From Photobacterium angustum (GTDB taxonomy: Bacteria > Pseudomonadota > Gammaproteobacteria > Enterobacterales > Vibrionaceae): a stretch of DNA of 64,000 bases. This document shows, one piece after another, positions 56,715-64,000 of the stretch (position 1 is the stretch's first letter; every line of letters begins with the position of its first letter). Location: positions 434,001 to 498,000 of the forward strand of contig NZ_MSCJ01000001.1 of assembly GCF_002954615.1 (NCBI RefSeq). The letters are read 5' to 3'. Made by a program: the position numbers and the translations under genes. The notes below the pieces were generated by a model that was given only the letters and a program-made list of their open reading frames with translations, was not told the origin of the DNA and did not search any database.

Positions 56715-56745
56715 CCGACGTCATAAATTGTGTTATCAAAAGAAT

Positions 56746-56772
56746 AAGCGATGGTATTCCATCGCTTTTTTT
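56746..56772 (+). terminator. Rho-independent terminator of galU
   Basis: 9-bp stem AAGCGATGG (56746-56754) / CCATCGCTT (56759-56767), then a T run. Confidence 0.92.
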
Positions 56773-56780
56773 GATTAAAA

Positions 56781-57638
56781 TTATTCGCCGTGGAACTGTT
56801 CGCAAGCTAACATCGTATTTTCTATTAATGTCGCGACTGTCATTGGGCCAACACCACCTGGGACTGGGGTGATGTGTTTTGCTTTTTGGCTGGCAATATC
56901 AAATTCAACATCACCACATAATTTACCGTTATCTAAGCGGTTAATACCCACATCAATGACTGTTGCACCTTCTTTAATCCAAGCGCCAGGAATAAAGTTA
57001 GGTTTACCTACTGCAACTACAAGAATATCGGCACGTCGAACATGGCTCTCTAGATCTTGAGTAAAACGGTGACAAGTTGTTGTTGTTGCGCCAGCTAATA
57101 ATAACTCGAGTGTCATTGGGCGACCTACAATATTAGAAGCGCCAACAATAATCGCTTCTTTCCCTCGTACTGGAATATTGTAACGATCTAAGAGGGTTAT
57201 TATACCTTTAGGGGTACAAGAACGCAGCTTTGGTATACGTTGACTTAAGCGTCCAACATTGTATGGATGGAAACCATCAACATCCTTTTCAGGATCAATA
57301 CGCTCTAAAATTCTCGTGCTATCCATACCGGCAGGTAATGGTAGCTGGACTAAAATACCATCAATCGTCGGATCGAGATTTAATTCATCAATAAGAAGTA
57401 ATAATTCTTCTTCTGAGGCTGTTGGTGGCAGATCAAATGATTTAGAGACAAAGCCGACTTCTTCACAGGCTTTTCGCTTACTACCGACATAAATTTGAGA
57501 AGCAGGATCTTGACCTACGAGCACAACAGCTAAGCCGGGTGCACGAAGACCTGCATCTTTACGAGCTTTCACTCTAGCGGCAACTTCCTGTCGAACTGTT
57601 TGGGATATTAATTTCCCATCAATAATTTGGGCGGTCAT
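56781..57638 (-). CDS. folD: Bifunctional methylenetetrahydrofolate dehydrogenase/cyclohydrolase
   Basis: 285 residues. Converts 5,10-methylene-THF to 10-formyl-THF in one-carbon metabolism. Signatures: [14 protein letters not shown] with the catalytic Lys, [19 protein letters not shown], and the NADP site [11 protein letters not shown]. The C-terminal [16 protein letters not shown] is the family end. A PurR box lies upstream at 57710-57725. It is next to tRNA-Arg(UCU), an association also seen in Escherichia coli. Confidence 0.96.
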   Translation of the reverse strand: MTAQIIDGKLISQTVRQEVAARVKARKDAGLRAPGLAVVLVGQDPASQIYVGSKRKACEEVGFVSKSFDLPPTASEEELLLLIDELNLDPTIDGILVQLPLPAGMDSTRILERIDPEKDVDGFHPYNVGRLSQRIPKLRSCTPKGIITLLDRYNIPVRGKEAIIVGASNIVGRPMTLELLLAGATTTTCHRFTQDLESHVRRADILVVAVGKPNFIPGAWIKEGATVIDVGINRLDNGKLCGDVEFDIASQKAKHITPVPGGVGPMTVATLIENTMLACEQFHGE

Positions 57639-57709
57639 GGTAATCCTTTTTATATAGGCTAAGCATGTGGACGCTATTATTGTGTCAGAAAATGATAACT
57701 TTAGCCACA

Positions 57710-57725
57710 GCGCAAACGTTTGCTT
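57710..57725. promoter_or_regulatory. PurR box upstream of folD
   Basis: GCGCAAACGTTTGCTT fits the PurR consensus except at the first position. The core GCAAACGTTTGC is a perfect palindrome. It lies 72-87 bases upstream of the folD start. FolD supplies 10-formyl-THF for purine synthesis. Confidence 0.75.
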
Positions 57726-57886
57726 TTTGTTTGTTCAGTAATAGCAATGGTGGGCATAACAATCTTAAGTATTTATCGTTGAAGGGAATACGTATATATA
57801 ATTGCGATGGAAAAAGTGAAATTAAAACAGATTGGTTTAACTTTAATCGGTTGGCAGTTTAAATCATGAAATTTAAAGTAAACGTA

Positions 57887-57914
57887 TTGACCTTAATGAT
57901 TAGCAACGTATAAT
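57887..57914 (+). promoter_or_regulatory. tRNA-Arg promoter
   Basis: TTGACC (57887-57892), 16-base spacer, TATAAT (57909-57914), and a GC-rich discriminator (cctgcctcg) typical of stringently controlled tRNA genes. Confidence 0.85.
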
Positions 57915-57945
57915 CCTGCCTCGTAACTTCATGTTACACAATGAT

Positions 57946-58022
57946 GCGCCCTTAGCTCAGCTGGATAGAGCACGTCCCTTCTAAGGATGTGGTCGCAGGT
58001 TCGAATCCTGCAGGGCGTGCCA
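57946..58022 (+). tRNA. argU: tRNA-Arg (anticodon UCU)
   Basis: 77 bases including an encoded CCA. Acceptor GCGCCCT pairs with AGGGCGT (one G-U). D-arm TAGCTCAGCTGGATAGAGC. Anticodon stem CGTCC/GGATG around loop CTTCTAA, giving anticodon TCT (Arg, AGA codon). T-arm GCAGG-TTCGAAT-CCTGC. Sequence closely follows Escherichia coli argU, which also lies near folD. No duplicated 3' end marking an integrated element was seen downstream. Confidence 0.97.
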
Positions 58023-58490
58023 TTCTCTCTTCTTTATTTATAATCTCCAATATTTAATACATTTCTAATTTCTTCAAATACAAAAAATCATTCTATTTGT
58101 TAGTCTTGAATATCTAAAAAATGGTTTCTCTTTACTTCCTATTTGCGTTAATTCGACTGTTTTTCCAACATTTGAACCCAAAAAACGCAGAGATCTATGA
58201 TTATTTTCTCCTTACCCCTTGAAATGCTCGTTATAGACCCTATCTTGTGTTTCAGTTGTAGAGCTAGATAGCAGTTTAGTCTATCTCATCTCGACGTCAC
58301 CTAAGTGTGCCGTTATAATAACGCGCTTTAATTTCTAAGTTGGATGAGCAGATCTGACAGTTTAGAAATAAAGTAAAAGAATTGAGGCGTTATGGTTTTC
58401 GAGCCGTAACACGAAAAGGATGCCACCGTCAGTAAATGGCTGTTCGGCAACATCACTCAGAAAGCTGAGTAAGTTTTGAGGTTAAATATA
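58023..58490. other. argU-tig intergenic region and tig leader
   Basis: About 470 bases. The first 260 show no coding or structural signal. A promoter for tig lies at 58291-58319, followed by a 5' leader of roughly 165 bases with short inverted repeats (for example ACTCAG-aaag-CTGAGT near 58455). No open frame of note. Confidence 0.5.
58291..58319 (+). promoter_or_regulatory. Candidate tig promoter
   Basis: TCGACG (58291-58296), 17-base spacer, TATAAT (58314-58319). The -10 is perfect, the -35 matches at four of six. Confidence 0.6.
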
Positions 58491-59789
58491 ATGCAAGTTA
58501 CCGTTGAAACCACTGAAGGCCTAGAACGCCAACTAACAATCACAGTTCCTGCTGCAAACATCGAAGATGCAGTAACAGCTGAACTAAAGAAAATTGCTAA
58601 AACTCGTCGTTTCGACGGTTTCCGCCCTGGTAAAGCACCAATTAAGATGGTTGCTAAAATGTTTGGCGCATCAGTACGTCAAGACATCCTTGGTGAAGTA
58701 ATGCACCGTCACTTTATCGAAGCTATCGTTAAAGAGAAAATCAATCCAGCAGGCGCGCCAACATTTACTCCAGTAGAAGTTGCTGAAGGTAAAGACCTAG
58801 TATTCAAAGCGACTTTCGAAGTATTCCCTGAGATCGCACTTCAAGGTCTAGATAAAGTTGTTGTTGAGAAGCCAGTTGTTGAAGTAACTGAAGCTGACGT
58901 TGATACAATGCTTGATACTCTACGTAAGCAACAAGCTACGTGGACTGAAGTAGACGCAGCAGCTGATGCAAACAGCCGTGTAACTATCGACTTCGTTGGT
59001 ACTATCGACGGTGAAGAGTTTGAAGGCGGTAAAGCTGAAGGTTTCGCACTTGCTATGGGCCAAGGTCGTATGATCCCTGGTTTCGAAGAAGGTGTTGTTG
59101 GTAAAAAAGCGGGTGAAGAATTTACTGTAGAAGTAACTTTCCCTGAAGAATACCACGCTGAAAACCTAAAAGGTAAAGCTGCAGCATTCGCTATCAAACT
59201 TCATAAAGTTGAAGCACAAGAGCTTCCTGAACTAACTGAAGAGTTCGTTGCTAAGTTCGGCGTTGAAGACGGTTCTGTTGACGGTCTTAAAGCTGAAGTT
59301 CGTAAGAACATGGAGCGTGAACTTAAGCAAGCTGTTAAAGGTCGCATCAAAGATCAAGTTCTTAACGGTCTTGTTGAGCAAAACGACATTACAGTTCCTG
59401 CAGCGCTTATCGATCAAGAAATCGAAGCACTACGTCAGCAAGCTGCACAACGTTTTGGCGGTGATGCTAAGAACATGCCTGAACTACCACGTGAATTGTT
59501 CGAAGAGCAAGCTAAGCGTCGTGTAGTTGTAGGTCTTCTAGTTGGTGAAGTGATCAAGTCAGAAGAGCTAAAAGCAGACGAAGAGCGCGTTAAAGCAATC
59601 ATCGCTGAAATGGCTTCTGCATACGAAGATCCATCAGAAGTAGTTAAATACTACGAAACTAACGAACAGCTAATGAACAACATGCGTAATGTTGCTCTAG
59701 AAGAGCAAGCGATTGACGCACTTCTAGCTAAAGCACAGGTTTCTGATAAAGACGTTAGCTTCAACGAGCTAATGAACCCTGCTGCTTAA
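58491..59789 (+). CDS. tig: Trigger factor
   Basis: 432 residues. Ribosome-bound chaperone and prolyl isomerase. The N-terminal ribosome-binding signature is [14 protein letters not shown] (about 46-59). The FKBP-type domain (about 160-245) includes [17 protein letters not shown] and [18 protein letters not shown] helical C-terminal domain follows. ATG 58491 has SD gaggtt; a longer frame from 58476 is not supported. First of the conserved tig-clpP-clpX-lon run. Confidence 0.97.
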   Translation: MQVTVETTEGLERQLTITVPAANIEDAVTAELKKIAKTRRFDGFRPGKAPIKMVAKMFGASVRQDILGEVMHRHFIEAIVKEKINPAGAPTFTPVEVAEGKDLVFKATFEVFPEIALQGLDKVVVEKPVVEVTEADVDTMLDTLRKQQATWTEVDAAADANSRVTIDFVGTIDGEEFEGGKAEGFALAMGQGRMIPGFEEGVVGKKAGEEFTVEVTFPEEYHAENLKGKAAAFAIKLHKVEAQELPELTEEFVAKFGVEDGSVDGLKAEVRKNMERELKQAVKGRIKDQVLNGLVEQNDITVPAALIDQEIEALRQQAAQRFGGDAKNMPELPRELFEEQAKRRVVVGLLVGEVIKSEELKADEERVKAIIAEMASAYEDPSEVVKYYETNEQLMNNMRNVALEEQAIDALLAKAQVSDKDVSFNELMNPAA

Positions 59790-59840
59790 TTTGCTGAAAT
59801 TGATGTAGAGATTTGACATTATCTCAAGTCTTCTGCTAAC

Positions 59841-59880
59841 AATGGTCCGTGTGAGTCATTTCATTCGGGCCATTTATTTT
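59841..59880 (+). terminator. Hairpin between tig and clpP, possible weak terminator
   Basis: AATGGTCCG (59841-59849) pairs with CGGGCCATT (59866-59874), followed by TATTTT. It may cause partial termination. Confidence 0.45.
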
Positions 59881-59894
59881 AGGGAAATAACGTT

Positions 59895-60518
59895 ATGAGC
59901 TACCAAGAAAAAAACGCCATGTCACCAATTTTGGATGCGCTGGTACCTATGGTGGTCGAGCAGACTTCTCGTGGTGAGCGTTCTTATGATATCTATTCTC
60001 GTCTCTTAAAAGAGCGTGTGATTTTCTTAACTGGTCAGGTTGAAGATCACATGGCTAACTTAGTAGTAGCACAGCTACTATTTTTAGAGTCAGAAAACCC
60101 AGATAAAGACATCTTCCTATACATCAACTCTCCAGGTGGTTCTGTTACTGCGGGTATGTCAATTTATGACACTATGCAGTTTATCAAGCCAAATGTGAGT
60201 ACTGTATGTATGGGGCAAGCATGTTCTATGGGAGCATTCTTACTTGCTGGTGGTGCGAAAGGTAAGCGTTACTGCCTACCGAACTCACGTGTAATGATTC
60301 ACCAGCCATTAGGTGGTTTCCAAGGACAAGCATCGGATATTCAAATCCATGCACAAGAAATTCTAACAATCAAACAACGTCTAAACGGTTTATTGGCTGA
60401 ACATACAGGCCAACCACTAGAGGTTGTTGAGCGTGATACTGACCGTGATAACTTTATGTCTGCAGAACAAGCTGTAGAATATGGTTTAGTGGATGCCGTG
60501 TTGAGTCAACGTGACTAA
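59895..60518 (+). CDS. clpP: ATP-dependent Clp protease proteolytic subunit
   Basis: 207 residues. Serine protease of ClpXP/ClpAP. Catalytic Ser111 in [12 protein letters not shown] and His136 in [12 protein letters not shown], with Asp185 in DTDRDNFM. The N terminus shows the processed propeptide ([16 protein letters not shown]) found in gamma-proteobacteria. It follows tig and precedes clpX. SD aggg lies before the ATG. Substrates delivered by RssB (rssB in this window) would include RpoS. Confidence 0.97.
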   Translation: MSYQEKNAMSPILDALVPMVVEQTSRGERSYDIYSRLLKERVIFLTGQVEDHMANLVVAQLLFLESENPDKDIFLYINSPGGSVTAGMSIYDTMQFIKPNVSTVCMGQACSMGAFLLAGGAKGKRYCLPNSRVMIHQPLGGFQGQASDIQIHAQEILTIKQRLNGLLAEHTGQPLEVVERDTDRDNFMSAEQAVEYGLVDAVLSQRD

Positions 60519-60627
60519 GTACTTATTTAGCTGATTAACTCTGGATAGTTAACGCAGCAAAATAAGCCGACTTGTTATACACTCAAGACAAGGCAATGAT
60601 GGGAATACCCCAATAAGAGGTTAGCGA

Positions 60628-61908
60628 ATGACAGATAAGCGAAAAGAGAGTGGTAGCAGTAAGCTATTGTATTGCTCTTTCTGCGGTAAAAGTCAGCATG
60701 AAGTTCGCAAGCTGATTGCAGGCCCTTCTGTTTATATTTGTGATGAATGCGTTGATTTATGCAACGATATTATTCGCGAAGAAATTAAAGAAGTGATGCC
60801 TAAACGCGATGGCGATGAACTGCCGACTCCGCAAGAAATTCGTAACAACCTAGATGATTACGTAATTGGGCAAGCACATGCGAAAAAAGTGCTAGCTGTT
60901 GCGGTATATAATCACTACAAACGTCTACGTAATGGCGATACAACTAGTGAAGGTGTTGAACTAGGTAAGAGTAACATCTTACTTATCGGCCCTACTGGTA
61001 GTGGTAAAACGCTATTAGCTGAAACACTAGCACGAATGTTAGATGTTCCATTTACGATGGCTGACGCAACCACGCTGACTGAAGCGGGTTATGTGGGTGA
61101 AGACGTAGAAAATATTATCCAGAAATTGCTACAGAAATGTGATTACGACGTGGCGAAAGCTGAACGTGGTATTGTTTACATTGATGAAATCGATAAGATT
61201 TCTCGCAAATCAGATAACCCATCGATTACTCGTGATGTATCTGGTGAAGGTGTACAGCAAGCATTACTGAAGTTGATTGAAGGTACTGTTGCATCTGTGC
61301 CACCACAAGGTGGTCGTAAGCATCCTCAACAAGAATTCTTACAGGTTGATACTTCTAAGATCCTATTTATCTGTGGTGGTGCATTTGCCGGCCTAGATAA
61401 AGTTGTTGAGCAGCGTGTAGCAACAGGTACTGGTATTGGCTTTGGCGCAGAAGTGCGTTCAAAAGACCAAACAGATACATTAAGTGATCTGTTTGAAAAA
61501 GTTGAGCCTGAAGATCTTGTTAAATACGGCTTAATTCCGGAATTTATCGGTCGTCTACCAGTAACTGCAACATTAGGTGAGCTTGACGAAGAAGCACTAG
61601 TTCAGATCCTTCGTGAGCCTAAGAACGCACTAACTAAACAGTATGCTGCGTTATTAGAGCTCGAGAATGTTGAACTTGAGTTTCGTGATGATGCACTGGT
61701 TGCTATTGCACGTAAAGCAATGGAGCGTAAAACAGGTGCTCGTGGCCTACGTTCTATTGTGGAAGCTGTACTACTTGATACTATGTATGAGCTGCCGTCT
61801 CAGCAAGGTGTAAGTAAAGTTGTTATCGATGAGTCAGTAATTAAAGGTGAATCTGAGCCTCTACTGATTTATGAAAACACGGAAGCACCAGCAGCTGCAG
61901 CTGAGTAA
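60628..61908 (+). CDS. clpX: ATP-dependent Clp protease ATP-binding subunit ClpX
   Basis: 426 residues. Zinc-binding N domain with Cys16, Cys19, Cys38, Cys41 (CSFCGK, ICDEC). AAA+ module with Walker [17 protein letters not shown], Walker [11 protein letters not shown], and pore loop GYVGEDVE; the IGF loop [10 protein letters not shown] contacts ClpP. It unfolds tagged substrates and feeds ClpP. SD agagg is before the ATG. A strong terminator follows, so lon has its own promoter. Confidence 0.98.
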   Translation: MTDKRKESGSSKLLYCSFCGKSQHEVRKLIAGPSVYICDECVDLCNDIIREEIKEVMPKRDGDELPTPQEIRNNLDDYVIGQAHAKKVLAVAVYNHYKRLRNGDTTSEGVELGKSNILLIGPTGSGKTLLAETLARMLDVPFTMADATTLTEAGYVGEDVENIIQKLLQKCDYDVAKAERGIVYIDEIDKISRKSDNPSITRDVSGEGVQQALLKLIEGTVASVPPQGGRKHPQQEFLQVDTSKILFICGGAFAGLDKVVEQRVATGTGIGFGAEVRSKDQTDTLSDLFEKVEPEDLVKYGLIPEFIGRLPVTATLGELDEEALVQILREPKNALTKQYAALLELENVELEFRDDALVAIARKAMERKTGARGLRSIVEAVLLDTMYELPSQQGVSKVVIDESVIKGESEPLLIYENTEAPAAAAE

Positions 61909-61934
61909 GTGTCTAATAAGTGCACATAAAGGCT

Positions 61935-61966
61935 AAAAAAAGGAGGCATAAGCCTCCTTTTTTATT
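61935..61966 (+). terminator. Rho-independent terminator of clpX
   Basis: 11-bp stem AAAAAGGAGGC (61937-61947) / GCCTCCTTTTT (61952-61962), loop ataa, T run. Confidence 0.92.
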
Positions 61967-61982
61967 TTCTGTTACTTCTTTC

Positions 61983-62010
61983 GTTGAATAATCATGTTTT
62001 ACCCCCATAT
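61983..62010 (+). promoter_or_regulatory. Sigma32 (heat-shock) promoter of lon
   Basis: GTTGAA (61983-61988, consensus CTTGAA), 14-base spacer, CCCCATAT (62003-62010), a perfect fit to the sigma32 -10 consensus CCCCATNT. Transcription would start about 75 bases before lon. Confidence 0.85.
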
Positions 62011-62035
62011 ACTCAATATAAGCTAACTTTCTAGT

Positions 62036-62072
62036 CGTATTAAGTAAGTGACTCAATCAGTTACTTAATACG
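62036..62072 (+). other. Long hairpin in the lon 5' leader
   Basis: Arms 62036-62051 and 62057-62072 pair over 16 bases with one mismatch; the outer 12 (CGTATTAAGTAA / TTACTTAATACG) are perfect. Loop ctcaa. It ends 23 bases before the first ATG. Confidence 0.65.
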
Positions 62073-62100
62073 ATTAGTATTGACAGGAAGAGAGATGAAT

Positions 62101-64000
62101 ATGAACCTGGAGCGTTCTGAGCGCCTTGAGATCCCGGTTCTGCCACTACGTGACGTGGTGGTGTACCCTCATATGGTTATTCCATTGTTTGTGGGACGGG
62201 AAAAATCTATTCGTTGCCTAGAATCGGCAATGGAGAACAATAAACAGATTCTGTTGGTTGCCCAAAAAGAAGCAGCGACAGATGAACCGTCAATCACTGA
62301 TCTTTATGATGTCGGTACTGTTGCAACTATTTTACAGCTATTGAAGTTACCTGACGGTACCGTAAAAGTCTTAGTTGAAGGCCAACAACGTGCCAAAGTT
62401 GAAGATTTAGCTGATGATGAGTTCTTTACTGCTCATGCTGAATATTTGGTTACGCCTGAAATGGATGAGCGTGAACAAGAAGTACTTGTTCGCACCGCTA
62501 TCAGTCAGTTTGAAGGCTTTATCAAGCTAAATAAAAAGATCCCGCCTGAAGTATTAACTTCACTTAACGGTATCGATGAAGCGGCACGCCTAGCAGATAC
62601 TATTGCTGCGCACATGCCTCTTAAATTGGCTGATAAGCAAAAAGTATTAGAAATCGTTGATATTACAGAACGTTTAGAGTTCTTAATGGCAATGATGGAA
62701 TCAGAGATTGATTTGCTTCAAGTTGAAAAACGTATCCGCGGACGCGTTAAGAAGCAAATGGAAAAATCTCAGCGTGAGTATTACTTAAATGAGCAAATGA
62801 AAGCTATCCAAAAAGAATTGGGTGAGCTTGATGATGCGCCAGATGAGTTTGAAGCGCTAAAGAAAAAGATTGAAGAATCTAAAATGCCAGCTGAAGCTCG
62901 TGAAAAAACCGAGCAAGAACTGCAAAAGTTAAAAATGATGTCACCAATGTCAGCGGAAGCAACCGTTGTTCGTGGTTACATTGATTGGATGTTAAGTGTT
63001 CCTTGGTACAAGCGCTCTAAAGTGAAGAAGAGCCTTGCAAAAGCCGAAGAAGTGCTTAATGCCGATCATTATGGTCTTGAGCGTGTGAAAGAACGCATTC
63101 TTGAGTATCTCGCAGTACAAAGCCGTGTAAACAAGCTAAAAGGCCCAATTCTATGTTTAGTTGGTCCTCCTGGTGTTGGTAAAACCTCTCTAGGTCAATC
63201 GATCGCTGCGGCAACGGGCCGTAAGTATGTTCGTATGGCATTAGGTGGTGTGCGTGATGAAGCGGAAATTCGTGGTCACCGCCGTACTTATATTGGTTCT
63301 ATGCCGGGTAAATTAATTCAGAAAATGGCGAAAGTAGAGGTGAAAAACCCACTTTTCCTATTGGATGAAATTGATAAAATGTCATCAGATATGCGAGGCG
63401 ATCCGGCTTCAGCGTTGCTAGAAGTGCTAGATCCTGAGCAAAACAGCGCATTTAATGATCACTACTTAGAAGTTGATTATGATTTATCTGATGTGATGTT
63501 CGTCGCTACATCTAATTCGATGAATATCCCAGGTCCATTGCTTGACCGTATGGAAGTTATTCGTCTATCGGGATATACCGAAGATGAAAAGCTAAACATT
63601 GCTAAGAACCATTTACTTGATAAGCAAATTAAACGTAATGGTTTAAAAGCGGGTGAGTTGACTGTTGATGATTCTGCGATTATTGGCATCATTCGTTACT
63701 ACACACGTGAAGCGGGTGTTCGTAGCCTTGAGCGTGAAATATCTAAACTTTGCCGTAAAGCAGTGAAAGAAATTTTACTTAATAAAGACATTAAACACGT
63801 TGAAATCAGCCAAGATAATTTAAAAGATTACTTAGGTGTTCAGCGTTGCGACTACGGTAAAGCTGACGAAAGTAATCGGATTGGTCAAGTGACAGGACTT
63901 GCGTGGACGGAAGTAGGTGGTGACTTATTAACCATTGAAACAGAGTCTATGCCAGGTAAAGGTAAGTTAACTTATACCGGTTCACTCGGCGATGTGATGC
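62101..64000 (+). CDS. lon: ATP-dependent protease Lon (3' truncated by window)
   Basis: About 633 of some 785 residues are present and the frame is open to the last base. N-terminal substrate-binding LON domain (LERSERLEIPVLPLRDVVVY), a coiled region (EYYLNEQMKAIQKELGE), then the AAA+ module with Walker A GPPGVGKTSLGQSI, GGVRDEAEIRGHRRTYIGS and Walker B NPLFLLDEIDKM. The proteolytic Ser/Lys lie beyond the end. ATG 62101 fits the family start MNLERSE; ATG 62095 is also in frame and nearer to the SD (aggaag). It is driven by a sigma32 promoter. Confidence 0.97.
   Translation, partial: MNLERSERLEIPVLPLRDVVVYPHMVIPLFVGREKSIRCLESAMENNKQILLVAQKEAATDEPSITDLYDVGTVATILQLLKLPDGTVKVLVEGQQRAKVEDLADDEFFTAHAEYLVTPEMDEREQEVLVRTAISQFEGFIKLNKKIPPEVLTSLNGIDEAARLADTIAAHMPLKLADKQKVLEIVDITERLEFLMAMMESEIDLLQVEKRIRGRVKKQMEKSQREYYLNEQMKAIQKELGELDDAPDEFEALKKKIEESKMPAEAREKTEQELQKLKMMSPMSAEATVVRGYIDWMLSVPWYKRSKVKKSLAKAEEVLNADHYGLERVKERILEYLAVQSRVNKLKGPILCLVGPPGVGKTSLGQSIAAATGRKYVRMALGGVRDEAEIRGHRRTYIGSMPGKLIQKMAKVEVKNPLFLLDEIDKMSSDMRGDPASALLEVLDPEQNSAFNDHYLEVDYDLSDVMFVATSNSMNIPGPLLDRMEVIRLSGYTEDEKLNIAKNHLLDKQIKRNGLKAGELTVDDSAIIGIIRYYTREAGVRSLEREISKLCRKAVKEILLNKDIKHVEISQDNLKDYLGVQRCDYGKADESNRIGQVTGLAWTEVGGDLLTIETESMPGKGKLTYTGSLGDVM

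Larger units (their letters stand above)
57639..57945. other. folD-argU intergenic region
   Basis: 307 bases. It holds the folD promoter region with a PurR box and, at 57887-57914, the tRNA promoter. No gene is seen. Confidence 0.6.

Noticed and set aside
57946..58490. argU as an occupied integration site
   Set aside because: No integrase gene, no repeated tRNA 3' end, and the downstream tig-clpP-clpX-lon order is undisturbed.

Overview
The window looks like a chromosome segment of a gamma-proteobacterium of the family Vibrionaceae, most likely Photobacterium or a close relative. This rests on remembered protein families and gene order (rluF; mannose PTS genes with an AraC regulator and manA; aroC/epmC/yfcL/mnmC/fabB; pdxB-asd-fimV-truA-accD-folC-dedD-cvpA-purF; folD next to tRNA-Arg(UCU); tig-clpP-clpX-lon). 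No database search was possible.

Layout. 1-2110: 3' part of an RND efflux pump gene. 2336-3409: rluF. 3526-9261: a mannose/fructose-type phosphotransferase region with a lone EIIB, an EIIA carrying a degenerate HPr-like domain, a divergent AraC regulator, manA, and a complete EIIABC permease. 9444-12374: aroC, yicG (minus strand), epmC, yfcL. 12393-32431: a surface-polysaccharide locus of about 20 kb lying between yfcL and mnmC, which are adjacent in Escherichia coli as far as I recall. 32544-39738: mnmC, fabB, ugd, pdxB, asd. 39989-50574: fimV, truA, accD, folC, dedD, cvpA, purF. 50641-57638: small hypothetical gene, LysR regulator, rssB, peptide transporter, rfaH, galU, folD. 57946-58022: tRNA-Arg(UCU). 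58491-64000: tig, clpP, clpX and lon, which is cut by the window end.

The polysaccharide locus. wzz comes first. Then a JUMPstart leader with a perfect ops element precedes a very AT-rich operon (wzx, wzy, glycosyltransferase, TagD-like cytidylyltransferase, short-chain dehydrogenase, LicD, glycosyltransferase, initiating sugar-phosphate transferase). The operon ends with a DegT-type aminotransferase and a terminator. A WbpM/PglF-type dehydratase, an orphan Wzb-type phosphatase, an Rjg-like MBL/beta-CASP nuclease and a chitinase follow. The right part is a minus-strand gtrA-gtrB-gtr(GtrII-like) cassette of the O-antigen-modifying kind, bracketed by two direct copies of an IS1595-family element. 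RfaH, which recognises ops, is encoded about 41 kb downstream, with galU next to it; ugd also lies in the window. The locus therefore reads as Wzx/Wzy-dependent synthesis of a glycan with an amino-dideoxy sugar, probably carrying a polyol-phosphate substituent and side-branch glycosylation.

Regulatory signals read directly: many Rho-independent terminators, two PurR-type boxes (cvpA-purF and folD), a sigma32-type promoter before lon followed by a long leader hairpin, a CRP-type site after manA, and nested palindromes between mnmC and fabB.
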